A DNA stretch of 35,213 bases. Origin: an uncultured Bacteroidia bacterium. GTDB lineage: Bacteria > Bacteroidota > Bacteroidia > Bacteroidales > Prolixibacteraceae. A model generated the notes under the pieces. The model made no database searches. It saw only the letters and a list, made by a program, of their open reading frames with translations, and had not been told where the DNA came from. The first letter of the stretch is position 1; every line of letters starts with the position of its first letter. Position numbers and translations under genes: made by a program. Positions 1-7,938 of this stretch are shown one piece after another. The stretch spans positions 1 through 35,213 of the forward strand of contig CAIVCR010000039.1 of assembly GCA_903904515.1 (NCBI GenBank), in the 5' to 3' direction.

Positions 1-1
1 T

Positions 2-367
2 ATCCGCTTGCGATATCTGACTACCGGTCATGGCGGCTGGGATGGAGGCGATGAATACAATCAAAGGGTGAACACAATTCTTATCGACGGTAAAGTATCG
101 TTTCAGTATACCCCATGGCGTTGCGACTGCGCGACCTACCGTAAATACAATCCGGCATCGGGAAACTTCTGGAACGGAATAACCTCAAGCGATGGAAGCC
201 GTTCAGGCTGGTGCCCGGGCACAGCCACAAACCCGGTCTATTTCCCGATCACCACCCTCTCGCCAGGTAAACATAAATTCAGTGTTGCAATCCCGATAGG
301 GAAACCTGAAGGGGGAAGTTTTAGCCACTGGAATGTTTCGGGGATATTATTGGGGGAATATGAATAA
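2..367 (+). CDS. PNGase F-like glycoamidase, C-terminal part (cut by window edge)
   Basis: Only the last 121 residues or so are present; the open frame continues off the left edge. The visible part strongly resembles the C-terminal domain of peptide-N-glycosidase F, which removes N-linked glycans from glycoproteins. Conserved blocks recalled from that family are TTGHGGWDGGDEY near the start, TPWRCDCATYR, YNPASGNFWNG, SSDGSRSGWCPGT and HWNVSG near the end. PNGase F proteins are normally exported, but the N-terminus with any signal peptide is outside the window. The gene ends at TAA (365-367). No hairpin terminator follows in the next 170 bases. The catalytic residues cannot be checked because most of them lie in the missing part. 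Family assignment is from remembered motifs. Confidence 0.85.
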   Translation: MRLRYLTTGHGGWDGGDEYNQRVNTILIDGKVSFQYTPWRCDCATYRKYNPASGNFWNGITSSDGSRSGWCPGTATNPVYFPITTLSPGKHKFSVAIPIGKPEGGSFSHWNVSGILLGEYE

Positions 368-536
368 CAGAATTTAAGCACAATCTCTGGCTCTAATGGC
401 AACGGAATAACTTTACTTTTAACTGATTATCGAATTGTTTCTGGCTATTAGCGCCTGGCAGCTATTCAGGACATATTCACATTTCATGGACCAAACCGTA
501 TAGAACCAGAACTTGGCACGTTCGTAAGACGCCAAT

Positions 537-567
537 TTTGAAAATTCACGGTGATTGAATACATTTG
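537..567 (+). promoter_or_regulatory. Bacteroidota-type promoter for mntA-hepT
   Basis: TTTG at 537-540, a 19-nt spacer, then TACATTTG at 560-567, matching the Bacteroidota consensus TTTG-N17-23-TAnnTTTG. Transcription would start around 574, nine bases before the ATG at 583. Because the -7 element contains the TTG at 565, that TTG is unlikely to be the start codon. Confidence 0.7.
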
Positions 568-582
568 ATAAAAATTAAGACG

Positions 583-882
583 ATGTATCTGGATAAATAT
601 ATAAATGAGATTAATAAATTATGCCTTCAAAACAAGGTTAAATCTCTGTATGTATTTGGCTCAGTTTTAACTGACCGGTTTTCAGAAAAAAGTGATATCG
701 ATTTGATTGTTGACATTGACTCGAATGATCCATTTGACTATGCCAATAGTTATTTTAATTTGAAATTTGCCTTACAAGATCTTTTAAAACGTCCTATTGA
801 TTTGCTTGAAAATAAAGCTATTAAAAATCCATACTTCAGGCAGAATTTAGATGTTTCAAAATCCCTGATATATGCAAGATAA
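583..882 (+). CDS. mntA: MntA-like nucleotidyltransferase antitoxin
   Basis: Small (99 aa) minimal nucleotidyltransferase. It carries the complete GSX10DXD signature: G26-S27, then D38 and D40, with a likely third metal-binding Asp at D73 in the RPIDLLE block. In characterised MntA/HepT pairs (type VII toxin-antitoxin) the MNT enzyme transfers AMP to a tyrosine of the HEPN toxin and silences it. The downstream gene overlaps by 11 bases and is a HEPN protein with exactly the expected motif, so this role is well supported by context. An upstream in-frame TTG at 565 would add six residues, but it lies inside the -7 promoter box, so ATG 583 is preferred. Codon use is more AT-rich than in the neighbouring housekeeping genes, fitting a mobile defence-type module. 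Confidence 0.88.
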   Translation: MYLDKYINEINKLCLQNKVKSLYVFGSVLTDRFSEKSDIDLIVDIDSNDPFDYANSYFNLKFALQDLLKRPIDLLENKAIKNPYFRQNLDVSKSLIYAR

Positions 883-1216
883 TAAGCAATCTGTTATATT
901 GGCTTGTTTAAATGACATTGAGCAATCAATATGCGAGATTAATGAGTTCTTGCCAGAAGAAAGGAACTTTTTCACCTTTCAAAAGGATATAAAAACGAGA
1001 AAAGCAGTTGAAAGAAACCTCGAGATAATCGGAGAAGCCATGGATAGAATTTTAAAAATTGATCCTGGTTTCCAGATTTCTGACTCAAGGAAAATAGTTG
1101 ACACCCGAAACAGGATAATACATGGTTACGACAGTGTCTCTGATGACGTTATCTGGTTAATCGTAAATCACTATTTACCTGTGCTTGAGAAGGAAGTTAA
1201 GGCATTACTTAAATAG
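872..1216 (+). CDS. hepT: HepT-like HEPN toxin (DUF86 family)
   Basis: A 114-aa all-alpha HEPN protein starting 11 bases inside mntA. The RNase motif RX4HXY is intact: R79, H84 and Y86 in the segment TRNRIIHGYD. In the family, Arg and His form the ribonuclease centre at the dimer interface and the Tyr is the residue AMPylated by MntA. The preceding helix NLEIIGEAM (49-57) is also typical of DUF86. The pair is transcribed together from the promoter at 537-567. Because the catalytic motif and the antitoxin motif are both intact, the module is probably functional. It ends in TAG at 1214-1216. Confidence 0.88.
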   Translation: MQDNKQSVILACLNDIEQSICEINEFLPEERNFFTFQKDIKTRKAVERNLEIIGEAMDRILKIDPGFQISDSRKIVDTRNRIIHGYDSVSDDVIWLIVNHYLPVLEKEVKALLK

Positions 1217-1258
1217 GTTTGCCTTTCACCGTACTATACTATAATTACAAAAAATTTA

Positions 1259-1948
1259 ATGAAGCGTTTGGTCATTTTATCCGGTGCAGGGATGTCAGCC
1301 GAAAGTGGAATCCGCACCTTCCGGGATATGAACGGTTTGTGGGAAGAGTATGACGTGATGGAGGTTGCGAGCATTCAGGCCTGGCACAAAAATCCCGAAT
1401 TGCTGCTCCGTTTTTACAACGACCGGAGAATCCAGATGATGGCAAGTCATCCCAACCAGGGGCATCTGCTTCTTGCTGAACTGGAGAAATCTTTTGATGT
1501 CCGGATCATTACCCAAAATGTTGATGACCTGCACGAAAGGGCCGGCTCCCGATCTGTGCTCCACCTGCACGGTGAACTGACCAAGGCGCGAAGCACCAAA
1601 GATCCTTCACTGGTCTACCTCCTTAAAAATCCGGAAATGAAAATTGGTGATCTGTGTGAAAAGGGGAGTCAGCTAAGACCTCATATTGTGTGGTTCGGCG
1701 AAGAGGTTACCGAGATGGAAAACGCCATTGAACTAACCCAGACAGCTGATATATTATGCGTTATCGGAACCTCACTCAATGTTTATCCCGCTGCCGGATT
1801 GATTAATTATGCCCCCCGACATATTCCTGTTTTTCTCATCGATCCGAATCCACCCGCTCATTTACCGGGCCGGATTCAGGTAATACCCGAAAAAGCGGGA
1901 AAAGGGGTCGCCATACTCATCGAAAGATTAAAGGATGTTGCTGAATAA
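1259..1948 (+). CDS. Sir2-family NAD-dependent protein deacylase (class III-like, zinc cysteines missing)
   Basis: A 229-aa sirtuin. It shows the NAD-binding GAGMSAESGI (9-18) and TFRD, the QNVDDLH block (86-92), the catalytic His104 in LHLHGEL, LRPHIVWFGE, and GTSLNVYPAAGL near the C-terminus. Tyr53 and Arg56 in FYNDRR form the YxxR pair that in SIRT5 and E. coli CobB favours succinyl, malonyl or glutaryl lysine. The usual two CxxC zinc pairs are absent: after HGEL the sequence runs TKARSTKDP, and only one Cys (in DLCEKG) is left. This zinc-less form is, to my recollection, common in Bacteroidota. A TAGGTTTG box at 1214-1221 could be the -7 element of its own promoter, without a clear -33. 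It overlaps rnhB by 14 bases, so the two are probably co-transcribed and translationally coupled. Confidence 0.9.
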   Translation: MKRLVILSGAGMSAESGIRTFRDMNGLWEEYDVMEVASIQAWHKNPELLLRFYNDRRIQMMASHPNQGHLLLAELEKSFDVRIITQNVDDLHERAGSRSVLHLHGELTKARSTKDPSLVYLLKNPEMKIGDLCEKGSQLRPHIVWFGEEVTEMENAIELTQTADILCVIGTSLNVYPAAGLINYAPRHIPVFLIDPNPPAHLPGRIQVIPEKAGKGVAILIERLKDVAE

Positions 1949-2534
1949 TTTCACAAAAGGGGTTCCTGAGGCGGGCTGTGACGAAGCCGGCAGAGGTTGT
2001 CTGGCGGGTCCGGTGTTTGCAGCAGCCGTTATTTTGCCCGAAGATTTCAGCAACGAACTCTTAAACGATTCCAAAATACTCACCGAAAAACAACGCTTTC
2101 AGTTACGTCCCCTGATCGAAAAAGAGGCCATTTCGTGGGCTGTTGCCAGCTACGATAACCACGAAATCGATGAAGTAAATATTCTGAATGCCTCCATTTT
2201 TTCAATGCACCGGGCACTGAAAAAGCTGTCAGTTCGCCCTGAGCACCTGATTATCGATGGAAACCGGTTTAAACCATACGATAAAATTCCGTACACAACA
2301 ATAATTAAGGGAGATGGGAAATACCTGTCGATAGCAGCAGCCTCTGTTCTGGCTAAAACATACCGGGATGATTATATGATTGCCCTTCATGAAAAATATC
2401 CGGAGTATGGATGGAATCAGAATAAAGGTTATCCAACCGCCTTTCACCGTAATGCAATCCAAACCTACGGAATCACCCCCTTTCACAGGAGAAGTTTTAA
2501 ACTTTTCGATGGACAGCTTTCCTTTGAACTCTGA
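1935..2534 (+). CDS. rnhB: Ribonuclease HII
   Basis: Cytoplasmic endonuclease that cuts the RNA strand of RNA-DNA hybrids and initiates removal of single ribonucleotides from DNA. The 199-aa length is normal. Catalytic residues are visible: D16-E17 in GCDEAGRG, the Asp of LIIDGNRF, and the Asp in AKTYRDDYM. Family blocks KGDGKYLSIAAASVLAK, NKGYPT and GITPFHRRSF are present. The ATG at 1935 is preceded by AAAGG and lies inside the sirtuin gene. A second, unrelated RNase H (type I) is encoded at 9233-9709. Confidence 0.95.
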   Translation: MLLNNFTKGVPEAGCDEAGRGCLAGPVFAAAVILPEDFSNELLNDSKILTEKQRFQLRPLIEKEAISWAVASYDNHEIDEVNILNASIFSMHRALKKLSVRPEHLIIDGNRFKPYDKIPYTTIIKGDGKYLSIAAASVLAKTYRDDYMIALHEKYPEYGWNQNKGYPTAFHRNAIQTYGITPFHRRSFKLFDGQLSFEL

Positions 2535-2791
2535 AAGCTTTTAAAACAAAAAAGACGATCTTGCAGGAGAATAACAACCCTAAAAGGTACTTTATTAATA
2601 AACATTTAGTAAATTCAACTACCTTTTATAAGTCTATTCCAATTATTAGTTGTCTCAATGTTAGTTAAACTGAAGCGTTTATCAGTCCCAGGTCCTTGTA
2701 TGCCAAACCTTATGTTTATAACTATGAGCTTTTTAACACTTCACATCCTACTTTCAGAGTCCGAAAGGGTAATGACAGATAATTTTTTTAT

Positions 2792-2799
2792 TACTTTTG
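2792..2799 (+). promoter_or_regulatory. Possible -7 promoter box for the serine palmitoyltransferase gene
   Basis: TACTTTTG fits TAnnTTTG and lies 27 bases before the ATG at 2827. I see no matching TTTG 17-23 bases upstream, so this is a partial match only. The rest of 2535-2791 is AT-rich and holds no gene I would support. Confidence 0.35.
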
Positions 2800-2826
2800 A
2801 GCAATTACAAATAACTATCTTAAAAT

Positions 2827-4044
2827 ATGGGAATTCTTCATACTAAGCTATCAAAGTATAATTTACCACAACAATTAATGTCTGCCGGACTTTATCCCTA
2901 TTTTCGGGTTATAGAATCTGATCAGGATACTGAGGTTATGATCAATGGTAAAAAAGTGCTGATGTTTGGTTCAAACAGTTACCTGGGTCTTACCTGTCAT
3001 CCAAAAGTAAAGGAGGCTGCAAAGAATGCCATTGATAAGTATGGAACAGGTTGTGCAGGTTCCAGATTTCTGAATGGGAATCTGGATATCCATATGGAAT
3101 TGGAAGAAAGACTTGCCCGCCTGGTTAACAAAGAAGCCGCCTTATGTTATAGTACAGGTTTTCAGGTGAATCAGGGAGTGATATCGTGTGTCGCAGGACG
3201 AAATGACTATGTAATCCTTGATGAGCTTGATCATGCTTCCATTATTGACGGTAGCCGCCTCACCTTTGCCAAGGTGTTAAAGTTTGCACATAATGACATG
3301 AAAGATCTTGAGCGTAAACTTAAGCTTTGCGAGCCCGATAAAATCAAATTAATTGTTGTTGACGGAATATTCTCCATGGAAGGGGATATCACTAAACTGC
3401 CTGAAATTGTTCGTCTTTCAGAAAAATACAATGGATCTATAATGGTCGATGATGCCCATGCACTTGGAGTCCTTGGAAAAAATGGCTCGGGAACTGCCTC
3501 GCACTTCGGGCTTACCGATAAAGTAGACCTGATTATGGGAACATTCTCAAAATCGATGGCCTCAATCGGGGGATTTATTGCGGCTGATAAAACCACAATT
3601 AATTTTATCAAACATAATTCCCGCTCCTTAATGTTCAGTGCAAGCATGACACCATCATCTGCGGCAAGTGTTCTGGCGGCAATTGAGATAATGGAAAGTG
3701 AGCCTGAAAGAATTACCCGTTTAATGGATCTGACTGAATATGCCAGAAACCGTTTTAGAGAGTTAGGATTCGACACGGGTAAATCCGAATCACCGATAAT
3801 ACCTCTTTTCATCAGAGATGATATAAAGGCACTCCAAATGGCTCAGCGACTCCTTGAAGAGGGGGTTTTTGTCAATCCTGTCGTTTCACCCGCAGTATCA
3901 AAAGAAGATTGTATTATCCGCATTTCATTGATGGCTACCCATACCTACGAACAGGTAGACAAGGCAATTGAGAAAATAACTTCAGTAGCTAAAGAGCTGG
4001 ATGTATTCGCTTATGAGGGTGCCTTAAACAAAAATTACTTATAG
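2827..4044 (+). CDS. spt: Serine palmitoyltransferase (alpha-oxoamine synthase)
   Basis: A 405-aa PLP enzyme that condenses serine with an acyl-CoA to give 3-ketosphinganine, the first step of sphingolipid synthesis. The sequence closely follows what I remember of the Bacteroides enzyme: GLYPYFR near the N-terminus, LMFGSNSYLGL, GTGCAGSRFLNGNLDIH, LDELDHASIIDG, VVDGIFSMEGDI, VDDAHALGVLG and the PLP lysine K242 in GTFSKSMASIGGF. The glycine C-acetyltransferase encoded at 29381-30571 is a paralogue of the same fold but lacks the N-terminal PYFR block and has TLGKAFGG at the lysine. The next gene, 16 bases downstream, is a short-chain dehydrogenase that may do the following reduction. Confidence 0.9.
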   Translation: MGILHTKLSKYNLPQQLMSAGLYPYFRVIESDQDTEVMINGKKVLMFGSNSYLGLTCHPKVKEAAKNAIDKYGTGCAGSRFLNGNLDIHMELEERLARLVNKEAALCYSTGFQVNQGVISCVAGRNDYVILDELDHASIIDGSRLTFAKVLKFAHNDMKDLERKLKLCEPDKIKLIVVDGIFSMEGDITKLPEIVRLSEKYNGSIMVDDAHALGVLGKNGSGTASHFGLTDKVDLIMGTFSKSMASIGGFIAADKTTINFIKHNSRSLMFSASMTPSSAASVLAAIEIMESEPERITRLMDLTEYARNRFRELGFDTGKSESPIIPLFIRDDIKALQMAQRLLEEGVFVNPVVSPAVSKEDCIIRISLMATHTYEQVDKAIEKITSVAKELDVFAYEGALNKNYL

Positions 4045-4060
4045 TATTTAGTATTCGCTG

Positions 4061-4870
4061 ATGGCAAAAATAATTTTGATTACAGGCATTTCTTCGGGAT
4101 TTGGGAAAGCGATCTCAGAACTGCTTGCAACCAAAGGGGAGACTGTTTACGGAATTTCCCGTAAACAAACTGAGAATTTAGAGGAAAGTATCAAAGTGCT
4201 TCAGGGCGATGTTACCGACGTTAATTCGGTGCAAAAGGCAATTTCAACCTTGCTGAAAAAAGAAGGACGCATCGATATCCTTATAAACAATGCAGGAATG
4301 GGGATTTCGGGCTCCGTTGAAGATTCATCTCATGAGGCCATTCATCTTCAGATGAGTACAAACTTTATGGGTTATGTAAATATGATCCAGGCTGTTCTCC
4401 CTACGATGCGTAAACAGCGGAGTGGAACTATTGTGAATATTAGTTCAATCGGCGGATTAATGGGTTTACCTTATCAGGGGTTCTATGCAGCAAGCAAATT
4501 TGCAGTGGAAGGGTTGAGCGAATCACTCAGGATGGAACTAATTCCTTTTCATATCAAAGTAATTGTTATCCAGCCGGGTGACTTTTATACCAGTTTTACT
4601 GCAAATCGCAAACCTGTGATCACTGAAACGAATAGCAGCGATTATTCAGCTCAATTCCAAAAGACATTATCCCTTATCGAAAAGGATGAAAAAGGGGGAT
4701 TAAAACCTGAATATCTGGCCAGGAAACTGTCAAAAATCCTGAAGAAGAAAAATCCATGCCATAGCTATATCATCGCAACGCTGGAACAAAAATTCGCAGT
4801 TGTACTTAAACGGATCCTTCCGGGATCAATTTTTTCGTCAATCCTCTCATCACATTACGGAATAAAATAA
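4061..4870 (+). CDS. Short-chain dehydrogenase/reductase, candidate 3-ketosphinganine reductase
   Basis: Classical SDR of 269 aa. It has the Rossmann motif TGISSGFG (8-15), NNAG, the catalytic Ser in VNISSIGG, and Y142xxxK146 in FYAASKFAVEG. It probably uses NADPH to reduce a ketone. It lies 16 bases behind serine palmitoyltransferase in the same direction, and the two end in a shared terminator. Reduction of 3-ketosphinganine to sphinganine is therefore the most likely job. That step is inferred from position only: SDR sequence alone does not fix the substrate. Confidence 0.75.
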   Translation: MAKIILITGISSGFGKAISELLATKGETVYGISRKQTENLEESIKVLQGDVTDVNSVQKAISTLLKKEGRIDILINNAGMGISGSVEDSSHEAIHLQMSTNFMGYVNMIQAVLPTMRKQRSGTIVNISSIGGLMGLPYQGFYAASKFAVEGLSESLRMELIPFHIKVIVIQPGDFYTSFTANRKPVITETNSSDYSAQFQKTLSLIEKDEKGGLKPEYLARKLSKILKKKNPCHSYIIATLEQKFAVVLKRILPGSIFSSILSSHYGIK

Positions 4871-4871
4871 T

Positions 4872-4918
4872 AGTATTATACCCTGACAGGGTTTGGAACC
4901 CTGTCAGGGTATAATACT
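4872..4918. repeat. 47-bp perfect palindromic repeat with CCCTGACAGGG core
   Basis: Two perfect 22-base arms (4872-4893 and 4897-4918) flank a 3-base loop TGG. The core CCCTGACAGGGTT and its complement AACCCTGTCAGGG look like a dispersed intergenic repeat. It starts 2 bases after the dehydrogenase stop codon and precedes a separate conventional terminator, so it is not needed as one. Confidence 0.9.
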
Positions 4919-4924
4919 CAACAA

Positions 4925-4950
4925 AAAAAGGCCCGTTTCCGGGCCTTTTT
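4925..4950. terminator. Bidirectional intrinsic terminator
   Basis: Stem AAAAAGGCCCG (4925-4935) pairs with CGGGCCTTTTT (4940-4950) around a 4-base loop. A-tract on the left and T-tract on the right allow it to end both the spt-dehydrogenase transcript (+) and the nrdJ transcript (-). Confidence 0.9.
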
Positions 4951-4974
4951 GAATATATATAGTGTTGATAAAAA

Positions 4975-7521
4975 TCATCCGCACTTGGAAGAACCACAAT
5001 CCTGACAGATCAGGCACCCTTCCTGGTAGATGACATTCGCTGAACTACAGGCTTCGCATTTAGCATCTTCTGCAGCTGTTCCATTTGGAATATATTTCTT
5101 TAAGGCACGTGCTACTCCATTCTTCCATGTGTTGATCGACTCAACATCAAACTGAAGGCTGGTAACCAGTTCTACAACTTTCTGGATCGGCATACCATGG
5201 CGTAAAACACTCGAAATCAATTTGGCATAATTCCAGAAAATCGGATTAAATTTAAAGGATAGCCCTTCAATGGTCGTTTTATATCCTCTGGAGTTCCTGT
5301 ACTGAAAATCGTAACGTGACTGTCCCGACTCATCGCGGCTCTTGATAATCCAACCTTCAGTAACAGAACGGGGTAAAAGAATACCATCTTCATCATCAGC
5401 CAAACCAGTGAAGATTTCATACGGTTTACCATCGATCAATCCAATAAAGGCAATCCATTTCTCCTTGTTATTCTGGAGTCGGACAATATCAGCCTCAAGG
5501 ACCTCAGGACGCTTGGTTGGGAATATCCCCTCGATATTTTTCTCTTTGGTTGAAATAAGAACACCGGTACGCGATCCTTCGCGATAGACGGTAACCCCTT
5601 TGCATCCACTTTCCCAGGCAGCAAAATAGAGCTTATTCACCAACTCCTCGGTGGCTTCTTCGGGAAGGTTGATCGTAACCGAAATAGAATGATCGACCCA
5701 TTTCTGAATCTGCCCCTGCATTCTAACCTTGGCCAGCCAGTCGATATCATTGGAGGATGCTTTATGATAAGGTGATTTGGCTATTAATGCATCCAATTCC
5801 TCATTCGAATAGTTGCGTTTAAGCTCGAATCCGTTAACCTCCATCCACGTTCTAAACTTATGGTGAAAAACGATATACTCTTCCCAGCTGTCACCCATTT
5901 CATCCACAAAATCGATACGGGCATCCTTGTCATTTGGATTTACTTTTCTGCGTCTTTTATAAACTGGCATAAATACAGGCTCAATACCCGAGGTGGTCTG
6001 CGTCATCAAACTCGTTGTTCCGGTTGGTGCGATGGTAAGCAAGGCAATATTCCTGCGGCCAAACTTAGTCATGTCCTTGTAAAGTTCCGGATCTGCCTGT
6101 GCCAAACGTTGAATGAACGGATTATTCTTTTCACGTTTTGAGTCATAAATTGGAAATGCACCCCGATCCTTGGCAAGGATAACCGATCCGCGATATGCCT
6201 CAAGGGCAACTATTTTATGGACTTCAACAGAAAATTCAACAGCAGTTTCTGATCCGTAACGCAATCCCAAAGCGGCAAGCATATCACCTTCAGCAGTGAT
6301 CCCAATACCGGTACGGCGACCATTGACTGCCATCTCCCTGATTTTCTCCCAGAGGTTGATTTCAACTCTCTTAATTTCGGCATCTTCAGGATCGGCGATA
6401 ATCTTATTATAAATTGCATCGATTTTTTCAAGCTCAAGGTCGATGATATCGTCCATGATTTGCTGAGTCTGACGGATATGTTTACGGAATAAATCGAAAT
6501 CAAATTTCGCATTGCTTGTGAACGGCTCATCAACATACGAATACAAATTCAGTGCAATTAACCGGCAACTATCGTAAGGGCAAAGGGGGATCTCGCCACA
6601 GGGATTCGTCGAAACTGTTTTATAACCAAGATCGGCATAACAGTCAGGAACAGATTCCTTAATAATTGTATCCCAGAATAAGATTCCCGGCTCGGCCGAT
6701 TTCCATGCGTTAAAGACGATCTTCTCCCATAAACCAGCTGCATCAATATCCTTGGTATAAGTAGGATTCTGGCTCTCGATCGGATATTTCTGATGGTAAG
6801 TCGTCTTGTCGCGAACAGCCTGCATAAATTCATCGTCAATCTTTACAGATACATTGGCTCCGGTAACTTTCCCTTCATCCATTTTTGCATCAATAAAGTC
6901 TTCAGAATCGGGGTGCCTGATCGAGACCGAAAGCATCAAAGCTCCGCGCCTGCCGTCCTGCGCCACTTCCCGGGTGGAATTGGAAAATCGCTCCATAAAC
7001 GGAACAATCCCGGTTGAAGTCAGTGCCGAATTTTTCACCGGAGATCCTTTCGGACGGATGTGCGATAAATCGTGTCCGACACCACCGCGCCTTTTCATCA
7101 ATTGCACCTGTTCCTGGTCAATCATGATAATCCCTCCATACGAATCAGCACCATTGCCGACAACAAAGCAATTGGATAAGGAACCAACCTGAAATTCGTT
7201 GCCAATTCCGGTCATAGGCCCACCCTGCGGTACGATATATTTAAAATCTCTGAAAAGTTCAAATAACTCATCTTCCGACAGCGGATTTGGATACATCTTC
7301 TCTACCCTGGCAATTTCTTTCGCTAACCGGCGATGAAGGTCATCCGGGGTCAACTCAAAAATATTCCCATACGAATCCTTTAGCGCGTACTTATTCACCC
7401 ATACGCGGGCGGCAAGATCGTCACCCTTAAAATATTTGACAGATGCCACAAATGCCTGATCCGGAGTATAGGTTGTGGGAACATCATCTTTTTGCTGCGG
7501 GGTGATCTCTTTTAATTCCAT
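4975..7521 (-). CDS. nrdJ: Adenosylcobalamin-dependent (class II) ribonucleotide reductase
   Basis: An 848-aa enzyme making deoxyribonucleotides. Its radical is generated from vitamin B12 coenzyme, so it works with or without oxygen. The family pattern is clear: PQGGPMTGIGN, SNCFVV, KRRGGVGHDLSHIRPKGSPV, the active-site NPCGE with N306, C308 and E310, and APTGTTSLM. The C-terminus is Cys-rich (CEACSS, CLICQDCGSSKCG) and probably carries the redox cysteines re-reduced by thioredoxin. No NrdA/NrdB or NrdD is in the window. I looked for a cobalamin riboswitch in the 417-base upstream region and did not recognise one; there is a 10-bp inverted repeat at 7682-7706. Convergent with the dehydrogenase gene, sharing its terminator. 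Confidence 0.95.
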   Translation of the reverse strand: MELKEITPQQKDDVPTTYTPDQAFVASVKYFKGDDLAARVWVNKYALKDSYGNIFELTPDDLHRRLAKEIARVEKMYPNPLSEDELFELFRDFKYIVPQGGPMTGIGNEFQVGSLSNCFVVGNGADSYGGIIMIDQEQVQLMKRRGGVGHDLSHIRPKGSPVKNSALTSTGIVPFMERFSNSTREVAQDGRRGALMLSVSIRHPDSEDFIDAKMDEGKVTGANVSVKIDDEFMQAVRDKTTYHQKYPIESQNPTYTKDIDAAGLWEKIVFNAWKSAEPGILFWDTIIKESVPDCYADLGYKTVSTNPCGEIPLCPYDSCRLIALNLYSYVDEPFTSNAKFDFDLFRKHIRQTQQIMDDIIDLELEKIDAIYNKIIADPEDAEIKRVEINLWEKIREMAVNGRRTGIGITAEGDMLAALGLRYGSETAVEFSVEVHKIVALEAYRGSVILAKDRGAFPIYDSKREKNNPFIQRLAQADPELYKDMTKFGRRNIALLTIAPTGTTSLMTQTTSGIEPVFMPVYKRRRKVNPNDKDARIDFVDEMGDSWEEYIVFHHKFRTWMEVNGFELKRNYSNEELDALIAKSPYHKASSNDIDWLAKVRMQGQIQKWVDHSISVTINLPEEATEELVNKLYFAAWESGCKGVTVYREGSRTGVLISTKEKNIEGIFPTKRPEVLEADIVRLQNNKEKWIAFIGLIDGKPYEIFTGLADDEDGILLPRSVTEGWIIKSRDESGQSRYDFQYRNSRGYKTTIEGLSFKFNPIFWNYAKLISSVLRHGMPIQKVVELVTSLQFDVESINTWKNGVARALKKYIPNGTAAEDAKCEACSSANVIYQEGCLICQDCGSSKCG

Positions 7522-7938
7522 AGATTCTATTATTAGGTTGATATTATTGAGTTTATTATCTGCTTATGAACGCAGATTCTATGGTTGCAATATAACGTAG
7601 TAACACTATTTCTGGTTACATTTTTATTACAGAAATTTAAAAGTTATCAACTTTATTATGTTAGTTATTTGATATTGTGTTATTTGCATTTTTAATAAAT
7701 GCAAATTGTTTGCAATAAAAATAATTTTAAAATAATTTTATTTGCTGAATAGTCAGATTTTAAATCAGATACACTTTGAGGAAAAATAATTTTAAAAGAG
7801 TGCCGAAAGGGGTAGTCCGACGACTTGTTAATAACTTCCCGGAAGATTTTTGAGGTAAATGCCGTGAAAATTATGTAATCCAACGCTAAAATTTTAAGAT
7901 CGAAAGTGATCTTAATACAGGGCCTCCCAAAGTGCTAA
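7522..7938. other. 417-base gap upstream of nrdJ: no gene seen
   Basis: AT-rich region carrying the nrdJ promoter side. It holds a perfect inverted repeat at 7682-7706 (ATTTGCATTT, 5-base loop, AAATGCAAAT), about 160 bases from the nrdJ start, which could be an operator or hairpin. A weaker hairpin at 7894-7915 (TTAAGATC and GATCTTAA) just after the Kdo transferase gene could end that transcript, though its T-run is poor. The small open frame at 7692-7883 (-) has no recognisable features and I do not call it. Confidence 0.6.

Noticed and set aside
1295..1570. Antisense open frames inside the sirtuin and many other genes
   Set aside because: They lie wholly within well-supported genes, lack domains, and reflect codon bias of the opposite strand.
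2658..2846. 62-residue open frame before spt
   Set aside because: It overlaps the spt start, has no recognisable domain or ribosome site, and its region carries the likely spt promoter.
7522..7938. Cobalamin riboswitch before the B12-dependent reductase
   Set aside because: I looked for the conserved B12-box on the minus strand and did not find it; only a simple inverted repeat is present.
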